In this document: in pieces, positions 54,531-63,848 of the stretch
How positions within the stretch are numbered: position 1 is the first letter of the stretch
Layout of the letters: every line of letters begins with the position of its first letter
Source of the DNA: Palaemon carinicauda
Taxonomy: Eukaryota; Arthropoda; Malacostraca; Decapoda; Palaemonidae
Assembly (NCBI RefSeq): GCF_036898095.1
Contig: NC_090739.1
Coordinates: forward strand, 62,241,642 to 62,305,641
Length of the DNA: 64,000 bases
Direction of reading: 5' to 3'
Notes under the pieces: generated by a model
What the model was told of the DNA's origin: nothing
Database searches by the model: none
The model's input: the letters and a program-made list of their open reading frames with translations, nothing else
Program-made: the position numbers and the translations under genes

Positions 54531-56536
54531 AGAGCGTGGAGGCTTAGGTGTACCTTCTTTACGTGAGGTTGACGCAGAAGGTCCACTCTTAGAGGGAGCG
54601 TCCTGGGAACGTCGACCAGCCATTGCAGTACCTCTGTGAACCATTCTCTCGCGGGCCAGAGGGGAGCAACCAACGTCAGCCGTGTCCCTTTGTGAGAGGC
54701 GAATTTCTGAAGTACCCTGTTGACAATCTTGAACGGCGGGAATGCATACAGGTCGAGATGGGACCAATCCAGCAGAAAGGCATCCACGTGAACTGCTGCC
54801 GGGTCTGGAATCGGAGAACAATACAATGGGAGCCTCTTGGTCATCGAGGTAGCGAACAGATCTATGGTTGGCTGACCCCACAGGGACCAAAGTCTGCTGC
54901 AAACATTCTTGTGAAGGGTCCACTCTGTGGGGATGACCTGACCCTTCCGGCTGAGGCGATCTGCCATGACATTCATATCGCCCTGAATGAACCTCGTTAC
55001 CAGCGTGAGCCTTCGATCTTTTGACCAAATGAGGAGGTCCCTTGCGATCTCGAACAACTTCCTCGAATGAGTCCCCCCCTGCTTGGAGATGTAAGCCAAG
55101 GCTGTGGTGTTGTCGGAGTTCACCTCCACCACCTTGTTTAGCTGGAGGGACTTGAAGTTCATTAAGGCCAGATGAACCGCCAACAACTCCTTGCAATTGA
55201 TGTGAAGTGTCCTTTGCTCCTGATTCCATATTCCCGAGCATTCCTGTCCGTCCAATGTCGCACCCCAGCCCGAGTCTGATGCGTCCGAGAAGAGACGGTG
55301 GTCGGGGGTCTGAACAGCCAACAAAAGACCTTCCTTGAGAAGAATGCTGTTCTTCCACCACGTTAGAGTAGACCTCATCTCTTTGGAAACAGGAATTGAG
55401 ACCGTCTCTAGCGTCATGTCCTTGATCCAGTGAGCAGCCAGATGATACTGAAGGGGGCGGAGGTGGAGTCTCCCTAACTCGATGAACAGGGCCAGCGATG
55501 AAAGTGTCCCTGTTAGACTCATCCACTGCCTTACTGAGCATCGGTTCCTTCTTAGCATGCTCAGGATGCACTCTAGGGCTTGGTTGATCCTTGGGGCCGA
55601 CGGAAAAGCCCGAAAAGCTCGACTCTGAATCTCCATACCCAGGTAAACAATGGTCTGGGATGGGACGAGCTGGGACTTCTCTAAATTGACCAGGAGGCCC
55701 AGTTCCTTGGTCAGATCCATAGTCCATCTGAGATTCTCCAGACAGCGACGACTTGTGGGAGCTCTTAAAAGCCAGTCGTCTAAATAGAGGGAGGCTCTGA
55801 TGTCTGCCAAGTGAAGGAATTTCGCAATATTCCTCATCAGTCGCGTAAACACAAGAGGTGCCGTGCTTAGGCCAAAGCACAGGGCTTGGAACTGGTACAC
55901 AACCTTTCCAAAGACGAATCTCAGGAAAGGTTGGGAGTCTGGATGGATGGGGACGTGAAAGTATGCGTCTTTCAGGTCTAACGAGACCATCCAGTCCTCC
56001 TGCCTGACCGCTGCTAGGACCGATTTCGTCGTCTCCATCGTGAACGTCTGCTTGGTGACATAAGCATTGAGCGCACTGACGTCCAGCACCGGTCTCCAAC
56101 CTCCTGTCTTCTTGGCTACCAGGAAGAGACGGTTGTAAAAGCCCGGGGATTGATGGTCCCGGACTATGACCACTGCCTCCTTCTGTAGCAAGAGCGACAC
56201 CTCTTGTTGCAACGCTAGCCTCTTGTCCTTCTCCTTGTAGTTGGGAGAGAGGTTGATGGGAGATGTAGTTAGAGGGGGATTGAGGCAGAACGGAATTCTG
56301 TATCCCTCCTTCAGCCACTTCACAGACTGAGCGTCTGCACCTCTGCTCTCCCAAGCTTGCCAGAAGGTCTTGAGTCTGGCTCCTACAGCTGTCTGGAGAG
56401 GAAGGAAGTCAAAACTTGCCTCTTGCGGACTTGGAACCCTTCTTGGACTTGCCACGGTGACTGTCTGCACGGGTACCTCCTCTGCTGGAGGTTCTGCCAC
56501 GAAAGGGCGGGATGAACCTAGAAGCAGGTGTATCAA
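54350..56536 (-). CDS. Element E RT-RNase H-Dam-like protein (intact, 728 codons)
   Basis: RT region about residues 120-330: 'GGWRPVLDVSALNAYV', 'VSLDLKDAYFHVPIHP' (185-200, first Asp), 'FGLSTAPLVF' (221-230) and 'YLDDW' (251-255). RNase H about 410-530: 'LFSDASDSGWGATL', Glu in 'NCKELLAVHLAL' (450) and 'NSDNTTALAYISKQGG' (473 on). C-terminal 550-728: 'QPTIDLFATSMTKRLPLYCS' and 'LDLYAFPPF' (DIRS Dam-like region). The first codon is TTG. No ATG precedes the RT domain, and conserved reading begins at 'RPFVAEPPAEE', so a +1 shift from Gag is the likely route. Confidence 0.9.
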   Translation of the reverse strand: MIHLLLGSSRPFVAEPPAEEVPVQTVTVASPRRVPSPQEASFDFLPLQTAVGARLKTFWQAWESRGADAQSVKWLKEGYRIPFCLNPPLTTSPINLSPNYKEKDKRLALQQEVSLLLQKEAVVIVRDHQSPGFYNRLFLVAKKTGGWRPVLDVSALNAYVTKQTFTMETTKSVLAAVRQEDWMVSLDLKDAYFHVPIHPDSQPFLRFVFGKVVYQFQALCFGLSTAPLVFTRLMRNIAKFLHLADIRASLYLDDWLLRAPTSRRCLENLRWTMDLTKELGLLVNLEKSQLVPSQTIVYLGMEIQSRAFRAFPSAPRINQALECILSMLRRNRCSVRQWMSLTGTLSSLALFIELGRLHLRPLQYHLAAHWIKDMTLETVSIPVSKEMRSTLTWWKNSILLKEGLLLAVQTPDHRLFSDASDSGWGATLDGQECSGIWNQEQRTLHINCKELLAVHLALMNFKSLQLNKVVEVNSDNTTALAYISKQGGTHSRKLFEIARDLLIWSKDRRLTLVTRFIQGDMNVMADRLSRKGQVIPTEWTLHKNVCSRLWSLWGQPTIDLFATSMTKRLPLYCSPIPDPAAVHVDAFLLDWSHLDLYAFPPFKIVNRVLQKFASHKGTRLTLVAPLWPAREWFTEVLQWLVDVPRTLPLRVDLLRQPHVKKVHLSLHALRLTAFRLSKDSQELEAFRRRQPERLPEQGGHPLSESINLNGKSSEAGARPMQFPQPVPL

Positions 56537-58946
56537 CTGCTAAGGGGCGGACGGGTCTAGGCACGGAAGGTAAGGTTTTAGCCTTACATGCAGAAGAAGC
56601 CATGAGGTCATGCGTATCCTTCTGGATAAGAGAGGCAGCCATCCCCTTAATTAACTCCTCCGGAAACAGACACTTGGAGAGAGGAGCAAACAGCAACTCT
56701 GACTTCTGGCAAGGGGTGATACCAGCAGATAAGAAGGAGCACAGATGTTCTCTCTTCTTGAGGACCCCTGATACATAAGAAGCCGCAAGCTCGCCAGACC
56801 CATCCCGTATTGCCTTGTCCATGCTGGACATGATCAGCATGGCCGAGTCCTTGTCAGAAGGGGAAGTCTTCCTGCTTAAGGCTCCCAAACACCAATCGAG
56901 GAAGTTGAATATCTCGAAGGCACGAAAGACTCCCTTCATCATATGATCAAGATCTGAAAAGGACCAGCAGATCTTCGAACGTCTCATAGCCAACCTGCGG
57001 GGAGAGTCAACCAGACTTGAGAAGTCGGCCTGGGCAGAGGCAGGAACCCCCAAGCCAGGTTCCTCTCCCGTGGCATACCAGACGCTCGACTTAGAAGCCA
57101 GCTTGGGAGGAGGAAACACAAAAGAGGTCCTTCCCAGTTGCCTCTTAGAAAGCAACCAATCCCCCATAACCCTCAAAGCTCTCCTTGATGATCTGGCGAG
57201 AACAAGCTTAGTGAAGGCAGGAGCAGTAGACTGCATGCCCAGAGCAAACTCGGAAGGAGGAGAACGAGGGGTAGCAGAAACAAAGTGTTCAGGGTACAAT
57301 TCTCTGAACAAAGCAAGGACTTTGCGGAAGTCTAAGGAGGGTGGTGAAGACTTGCGTCCTTCAACATCAGAGTGAGGATCATCCAGATGAGCAGCTTCAT
57401 CCTCCGAAACCTCCTCACCCGACAGTTGAGTTGTAAGAGGCAAAGGCAGAGCAGCAGGCTGAACGGCTGAATCCTGCAGAACGGGTGCATGCGTACCTGC
57501 GGATCCATCATCATGCCTCTGCTGGACAGACTGTGAGCTGACAACAACAAAAGCAGAGGGCCGGTGTGTGGGAGGGTCTGCGGTGGGCTGAGGAGCATGC
57601 GGTGTGGTATGCAGAACATGCTGTAAGGCATGCGGCTCATGCTGCACGGCATGCGGCTCATGCTGCATGGTATGCGGCTCATGCTGCATGGTATGCGGCT
57701 CATGCTGCATGGGATGAGGCTCATGCTGCATGGTATGAGGCTCATGCTGCATGGTATGCGGCTCATGCTGCATGGTATGCGGAGCATGCTGTAAGGTCTG
57801 CAGAGCATGCTGCATGGGCTGAGGAGAATACCGCATAGTGCTGGAACCCGGCAACTCCCGAAGCGGCAGCTCACGCATGTAAGCAGAAGGTGCAGCAAGA
57901 ACATGCGTCTGGCAGTGAGGACTGCGCAACGGTGGAGGAGCTCTCACAGGAGGAGGGGTGTTAACCTTCTCTGCATGATACTCCTGCATAAAAGCCGCAA
58001 GCTGAGACTGCATAGTCTGCAGCATGGACCACTTAGGGTCTACTGTGGTTGGAGCAACAACAGACGGAGCAGAGGCCTGTTGAGGAACCACTCTACCTCT
58101 CTTGGGAGGTGTGCAGTCATCAGATGACTGTGGCGAGTCCGAACTGACCCAGTGGCTACACCTGGGCCGTTGGACTAGCTCGGAAGGGACCTTACGTTTG
58201 AGGGGTCGTGAGACCCTGGTCCACCGTTTCCTCCTGGAAACCTCTTCCACAGACGAGGAATGTAAGGGCTCATTCGTCTGGGAGTGGAAGGGACGATCCT
58301 TAGCAGATGCGTCCGCAACCACTGAGGATACATCCGTGCGCCGATCAAGGCCTGCCGAACCCTTTGGTCCTTCGACATTGCTTCTCCCCTGGGCTTGGGA
58401 GCTTGCAAGAGGTCCCAGACTGGGAGGACGACTGGCACGCACAGATGTATCCTCATGCGCAACACTGACACTGACACTATGCACAGCACTAGCACTAACA
58501 CTTCCCACTGCACTCTTCGCTTTCAGCTCCTTGACATCTGCCAAGAGCTGATTGCGGTCACTAACCAACGACTCCACTTTATCACCGAGAGCCTGAATGG
58601 CACGCAACATATCAGCCATTGCAGGCTGAGCACTCGTAGCAGGTTCGGGAGTCACCACCACAGGGGAAGGAAAAGGTTGAGGGGCATGGGGAGAGGAAAA
58701 ATCCACAGAGCGAGAAGAACTCCTCCTATCTCTCTCCTTCTCTAACCTACGAGTATATCTGAGGAATTCATTAAAATCGAATTCCGAAAGCCCAGCACAT
58801 TCCCCACATCGATCTTCCAATTGACAGGATTTTCCCCTACAATTGGAACATACGGTGTGAGGATCAACAGAGGCCTTCGGAAGACGCCTATTACAAGTCC
58901 TAACACTACATCGCCTGTATTTAGGAACTTGGGAATGGTCAGACAT
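56409..58946 (-). CDS. Element E Gag (845 aa)
   Basis: ATG 58946. Cys13, Cys18, His30, Cys33, Cys36, Cys41, Cys47 and Cys50 form the N-terminal cluster. Then a Ser/Arg stretch ('RRSSSRSVDFSS'), a disordered centre and a 7-residue repeat (HTMQHEP, about residues 385-455). The helical block contains 'RAFEIFNFLDWCLGALSRK', and the basic tail ends 'KGSKSARGKF'. It terminates in TGA followed by CTT. It acts as the particle and RNA-binding protein by analogy with retrotransposon Gag. This is the best copy for comparing expression signals. Confidence 0.88.
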   Translation of the reverse strand: MSDHSQVPKYRRCSVRTCNRRLPKASVDPHTVCSNCRGKSCQLEDRCGECAGLSEFDFNEFLRYTRRLEKERDRRSSSRSVDFSSPHAPQPFPSPVVVTPEPATSAQPAMADMLRAIQALGDKVESLVSDRNQLLADVKELKAKSAVGSVSASAVHSVSVSVAHEDTSVRASRPPSLGPLASSQAQGRSNVEGPKGSAGLDRRTDVSSVVADASAKDRPFHSQTNEPLHSSSVEEVSRRKRWTRVSRPLKRKVPSELVQRPRCSHWVSSDSPQSSDDCTPPKRGRVVPQQASAPSVVAPTTVDPKWSMLQTMQSQLAAFMQEYHAEKVNTPPPVRAPPPLRSPHCQTHVLAAPSAYMRELPLRELPGSSTMRYSPQPMQHALQTLQHAPHTMQHEPHTMQHEPHTMQHEPHPMQHEPHTMQHEPHTMQHEPHAVQHEPHALQHVLHTTPHAPQPTADPPTHRPSAFVVVSSQSVQQRHDDGSAGTHAPVLQDSAVQPAALPLPLTTQLSGEEVSEDEAAHLDDPHSDVEGRKSSPPSLDFRKVLALFRELYPEHFVSATPRSPPSEFALGMQSTAPAFTKLVLARSSRRALRVMGDWLLSKRQLGRTSFVFPPPKLASKSSVWYATGEEPGLGVPASAQADFSSLVDSPRRLAMRRSKICWSFSDLDHMMKGVFRAFEIFNFLDWCLGALSRKTSPSDKDSAMLIMSSMDKAIRDGSGELAASYVSGVLKKREHLCSFLSAGITPCQKSELLFAPLSKCLFPEELIKGMAASLIQKDTHDLMASSACKAKTLPSVPRPVRPLAVDTPASRFIPPFRGRTSSRGGTRADSHRGKSKKGSKSARGKF
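56499..56504 (-). promoter_or_regulatory. Putative +1 frameshift site (TTT CGT), element E
   Basis: CCG CCC TTT CGT in the Gag frame, 95 nt before the TGA. It is the fourth copy with the identical 12 bases. Confidence 0.52.
57590..57800 (-). repeat. 21-bp tandem repeat in element E Gag
   Basis: About ten units like GCTCATGCTGCATGGTATGCG, each coding for HTMQHEP with small changes (HAVQHEP, HPMQHEP). The repeat keeps the Gag frame. Element D has a shorter version near 50390-50480. Confidence 0.9.
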
Positions 58947-60817
58947 CTTGAATTTTAGAAGTAGTCAAGGGGGAATTCCAAGTAAAGCAAAGATCGTTAA
59001 CCAATGAATCAAATTAATACCAAAAGCTTGCTAAGCTAAGGCTAAAGCTTCCTGTACAGCGAAGGCTAAAATTTCAGAGCAAATACTTCACCAAATCGTG
59101 AACAAAAGACTCCAAAATCAACAGCGTATCCATGTAGGTCTTGCCGGTGGCACGACAGAGGAAAAATTGAGGTCTTGTTGACAAGAAGTACTTGAGTACC
59201 TGACCACAGATGGCGCTGGTGAGTACACCCCCACCTGTATAGCGATCGCTGGCGTATCCCGACCGTAGATTTCTGTCGGGCAACAGAGTTGACAGCTACA
59301 TGATCATCGGGTAAGATTAATATTGAAAAAAAGTCTCTTATATGGTACAGTACATTCCACATACACATACTGAATATAAAAAGTACTTACAACCTGCATT
59401 CATTTTATAAAAACCACATAATACTTATATAAATAACATTTCATATGAAGTACAGTATAGTACAGTATTTGATTGATATTTTATGACTTGAGAGACTGAT
59501 GTAAGGTGGGGTAAAACAACGTAACTTTAATTTATTATTGTATTCGTTATTTAAGGAAAGCAACATAAAACTGGAACTGACGTATGTTAAACAGATGCAT
59601 GGTACTGTATTTCAGATGCTATAATTTAGAATGAGATGAAGGTAGTTACTGGTGACTGACAGTCCCTATAACCAAGCTATTTGGTTTAAAATCCCATTTC
59701 AAAACCCATGGATCTGTGGAGGTACAAAAGTAATGAATCCTGTCAACCTCATAATAACCTGAAATAAAATGTGTTGGGCTTCTCTCGGGGTGCAAGGCAG
59801 TCAAAGAGGAACAATATCCATACATGATGTGATATCTGAAATGTATGGTTAATTAAAAGAAATGGGTTGCATGCATTCTATCCATCCTTTCCCTTGTAAG
59901 GAGAATAGGGGAGATACTTCTACACTGTACTTAAATGCAAAGAAAAGTGGCTTGGTATGGCAGCTTACCTGCATCATCATCAGATCCAGGATAAACCGCC
60001 ATGACCCCTTAACCTCAAGGAATGGTGAAGAAACATAAAAAAGGCCAGACATTCTTACCTCTTATCCCAGAGTTATGTAACATCTTAAACAAGATGCTTA
60101 TTGTACTGTGAAGGAGCTAGGTTTGTTACACAACCTGCTGAGCAGTTACCACTGGATAGAGAGAAAATGTGTAAGGATTTGTGGGTTACTCCTGCAGATA
60201 TTTGGCCGTGATGGTTGTCTGGTGTTTCCAGACAAAAGCCTTCAAAACTTGTACTACAGAAAGGTTCTTCCTATAGGTTCAAGTTGACACTAGCCCTCAG
60301 ACTTCATGAGCTTCTGCTTGAAGGGCTTCCTCTGGATACTCAGCTTACCTCATGGCTTCCTAAAGCCAGAGATATACTGTATGGTGTTCTAGGAGATGTT
60401 TTTTAACCTGGCTGTGCTAAGGAAAAAGTTTTAGTGTTGTATGAAGGGATGAGTCCACTTCAAGTAGTGCCGTGGTGCCCTCACAGGACAAAGAAGCAGG
60501 TCTCCCATATCACTGGTTGCATTTCTATAGGAGATGGAAAAGGACTCGGACCTAGGATCATGAGTGGAAGAGTTCTGTCTCTTTGCAATAAACTCTTGAA
60601 TGAAAATGAAAGAGATCTTCCTCCATCTGTAAGTATGACTGATGACATATGACACTGACATGTAGTTTGCCTACTCAAAGGAAAGGAGAAACACAGTATT
60701 AAAAACCAGATCCTTTATATGACACTTGCCTCAAAGGTTTATACAGGGTCCCCCAGAGGGACCTCATAACTCGGGTAACATTCCATGCATGTGGCTTGAG
60801 TTCTCTAAATGGACTAT

Positions 60818-61310
60818 TATTATTATTATTATTTGAAAAGCTACAAGCCTAGTTGGAAAAGCAGGATGCTATAAGCCCAGGGGCTCCAACAGGGAAAATA
60901 GCTCAGTGAGTAAAGGACACAAAGAAAAATAAAATATTTTAAGAGGAGCAACATTGAAATAAATATCTCCAATATAATCTATAAAAACTTTAACAAAACA
61001 AGAGGAAGAGAATCAAGATAGAATAGTGTGCCTGAGTGTACCCTTAAGCAAGAGAACTCTAACCCAAGACAGTGGAAGAGTGTGGTACAGAGGCTATGGC
61101 ACTACCCACGATTAGAGAACAATGGTTTGATTTTGGAGTGTCCTTCACCTAGAAGAGCTGCTTACCATAGCTAAAGGGTCTCTTCTAGCCTTACAAAGAG
61201 GAAAGTGGCCACTGAACAATTACAGTACAGTAAGAAGAATTGTTTGGTAATCTCAGTGTTGTCAGGTATATGAGGCAGAGGAGAATATGTAAAGAATAGG
61301 CCTGACTATT

Positions 61311-61388
<78 letters not shown>

Positions 61389-61510
61389 GCAAGAGGAAAA
61401 TGAACCGTAACCAGAGAGAAGGATCCAATGTAGTACTGTCTGGCCAGTCAAAAGACCACATAACTCTCTAGCGGTGGTATCTCAACGGGTGGCTGGTGCC
61501 CAAGCCAACC
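60818..61510 (+). repeat. Dispersed shrimp-type repeat with internal GT microsatellite
   Basis: It begins with an ATT run and 'CTACAAGCCTAGTTGGAAAA' and has 'GCTATAAGCCCAGGGGCTCC', 'GTTTGATTTTGGAGTGTCCT' and 'ACCAGAGAGAAGGATCCAAT'. It ends 'GGTGGCTGGTGCCC'. I recall this as a very abundant repeat in caridean shrimp. It interrupts the F-family remnant, so it inserted later. Confidence 0.6.
61313..61386 (+). repeat. (GT)n microsatellite
   Basis: About 37 uninterrupted GT units within the dispersed repeat. Confidence 0.97.
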
Positions 61511-61770
61511 TACTACCTATTATATTACTAGATTAGTCAAAAAGCTCCTCATGAGCATCAATAATTCCCATGAAGAGGAAAGGTCAAAGCCCTTCAGTCT
61601 AAAGACCTGGCTTAAAACTGACCGATAGCATTTCACCGCTGAGACTAAGAGGACCTTCTCATGACCCTGGTAGAAAAGGAAATCCACTAAAAGTTCCTGA
61701 GAGGCTCCAACCAAAAAAGTATCCTTTCTATGACACCAATAACAGAAGATGGCCTACTTTGGTTGGTAGA

Positions 61771-62795
61771 TATTTGCAAAGGATTTACATTGTCAGGCTT
61801 TACAAGCGTGGGCTTACTTCTAGGGGAAGGTTGGGGGATATCGCCTACACGGGGGGAAGGTGATAAGCCTGCCTGATCTGAAGCTTACCCCAAGTGCAGA
61901 TCAGAGTTACCTTTGTTCTTCAGTTTTCCTCCGGAGTACTCAGCTCTAGAGAAAGCCAAAAAAGGCATAGAAGTACAGTACTGTACAAGCACTGGAGGAT
62001 GAGAAGACAAATCTAGAGGGATTCTTCACTTTTGGGGTGGAAGCCCTGAAGCTGAAGAGTCCCTCTTAGCCTTACTTTCCCTTATCTTTCCATACTCAGA
62101 CTATTGCAAAGATGGCCATGACCTACACTCATGGAAGGGGGAAGAGTGAGAGGAGTCATATCCACTGCAAAAATGGCACAAAGCATGAAGATCCACATTC
62201 TGCTTGCTCATGCCCCGGCTACAATTTTGGCCATGTTTAACAGACAGGCCCACATACCTACACTTTGAGTCTTCATTCAACACACAGTTAATGTGAAAGG
62301 AAATAAGAATACAGTACAGTAAATGAATTAGAAAACTCCCAAGATTTTTCAAATGCAGATACCACATACGTGCGGCTCTGCTGCTCAAGTCAAAGTGGCT
62401 ATTCAGTGTGCTGGCAAGGGGGCAAGGCTTACTTGCCACTCACCAGTAGCTACCTACACCTCATTATAAATTTTAAATGCTGATTTCCAGCTTCCCTTAA
62501 ATCATACTCCTATCAAAGGATGAGAGTTTGTGTTCATGAAGGGACAACAATTTTACAGATGTCTTTCTAACTTACGGTAATTTAGAAATGGGGCAGGTAA
62601 GATATGAATAAGAAAAAATACGTTAATTAGTTGAAAGTGCAGTTACTAGCAACAAGAGTACACTGGACTTGAACAATACAAGAAAACTTCCATTATCATG
62701 TAAAGCTATGGGAACTACTTGTAAAGGGTTCTAGTTCACCTTAGCCATGGGTCCAGTTAAAAAAAAAATAGGACAGAAATCTGTAATTCACCTAC
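61771..62795. other. Intron 3-4, near exon 3
   Basis: No exon was recognised. A minus-strand open frame at 62101-62439 lacks splice support and similarity. The region may contain further decayed repeat. Confidence 0.35.
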
Positions 62796-62992
62796 CGGGA
62801 AATTAGGGACCCCTTTTCTTTAACAACTTCTTGCTCACGAATTCCCATAGATCTAAACGCAGTATGAACAGTGTACCAGGATGCTGACAAGATGCTACAA
62901 TCAGTGGGTCTCCAACGTAAAGACAGTGTGGTGTTCAAGAGAGATGAATCATCAAAAAAACTGAAGGTTATGAGGCATTGCTCTCCACCAGG
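62796..62992 (-). CDS. CPLANE1: CPLANE1-like exon 3 (beta-propeller)
   Basis: 197 bp, starting in phase 0 after TTCCAG and ending with two bases of a codon before GTAGGTG. It encodes 'GGEQCLITFSFFDDSSLLN' and later 'SLRWRPTDCSILSASWYTVH', alternating hydrophobic strands that correspond to the vertebrate segment 'CLCSFTFYSGECLKLTF..IQW' as I recall it. The following intron is 16.9 kb and holds DIRS elements D and E. Confidence 0.72.
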
Positions 62993-63379
62993 CTGGAATC
63001 AAAATATATATAAAGTCACTATTGTAACAAATTCAATCATTTAAGTTCCCTAACTAATACATAACTCAGTAATTAGTTATCACAAACCCTTTCACTTTAT
63101 ATCATTTACAGTATCGAATTATAAGCATACCATAGGTGAACAAGATTAATGATACAGGATTCTGAATACTGTACAGTACAATTCACTAATTCTGTAATAC
63201 CAAGTAAAATGCAAACGTCTGAATAACCTCAAAGGTAACACTATTGGAATTTTAATTATAAAACAAAACAGATTGCATTCGTAAACATTAATCTTTGGAT
63301 AATTTATATCTTAAGAGGACATACACTAGCATTTACCAAAGCAATGTCATATAAATCAATAAACATCAACAATATTTAC

Positions 63380-63532
63380 AGCCTCATTGCAAAAGCAGGA
63401 TGATATTTCAGTTTCTCTTGATGCCTGACAGGGTAAAAGAACATCACTAGGACATGCGGCCACAGACCACACCCCACACAATAATTCTTGATGTTCATTG
63501 CTATTCGCCAAATCTTTCGACCAAACAAAAAC
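63380..63532 (-). CDS. CPLANE1: CPLANE1-like exon 2 (beta-propeller)
   Basis: Exactly 51 codons, phase 0 at both ends. The acceptor is TTTTTCAG before 63532 and the donor is GTAAAT after 63380. It encodes 'VFVWSKDLANSNEHQELL' and then a Cys-rich loop. A VFVW strand following the previous exon fits a WD40-like blade. It follows a short 316-bp intron. Confidence 0.72.
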
Positions 63533-63848
63533 CTGAAAAAGAATAAAACATTATATATCATATTCTAGGGCATTTGATATCGTACTAAAAAGAAATTTTT
63601 AATAGCATGGTATTATAAGCTTCACTGGTTGTGTTACTTGACTAAAGAACGTAGTGTTACACTTTACTTCTTCCCTAAATGACAGAGAGAGTCTGATTCA
63701 TATTAAAATCAAAATGGTTTGACACCTGACAATTCTTCAAGCTGACTAAGAGGAAAGGCACAAGGGTGACACTTAAGGGTGGCTCATGTTCTCCAAACGT
63801 GAAGGGTTGCATTGAATAATCATTTAAGGAGTTAGACCATTAACCCAC

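Larger units (their letters stand above)
52722..59329 (-). mobile_element. DIRS element E (best preserved)
   Basis: 6.6 kb. Terminal inverted repeats about 52760-52915 and 59157-59313 (CTTACCCGATGATCATGTAG), internal complementary region 52961-53051. Gag and RT are intact. YR has a single TAG. The outer edges read ATGTTATTTT and ATTGAAAA. It is in the 16.9-kb host intron between exons 3 and 4, sense orientation. No target-site duplication is evident. Confidence 0.94.
60050..61770 (-). mobile_element. Degraded DIRS remnant of the element F family, split by a repeat
   Basis: 60120-60260 aligns by eye with the element F 3' region at 6932-7070 (shared order of 'CTGTTGTGCAG/CTGCTGAGCAG', 'GTGGGTTACTCCTGCAG', 'GTCTGGTGTTTCCA'). 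60431-60661 (minus) reads 'FIQEFIAKRQNSSTHDPRSE' and 'DLLLCPVRAPRHYLKWT', similar to F's recombinase. 61520-61714 reads 'LLVSAVKCYRSVLSQVFRLK', the recombinase N-terminus. A repeat at 60818-61510 separates the two. Confidence 0.65.

Noticed and set aside
61313..61386. Coding His/Thr repeat in the GT tract (86-codon minus frame)
   Set aside because: Plain microsatellite translation with no supporting context.
62101..62439. Minus-strand 112-codon frame as an extra host exon
   Set aside because: Exons 3 and 4 already join in phase, it lacks good splice sites and its composition is unlike the gene.
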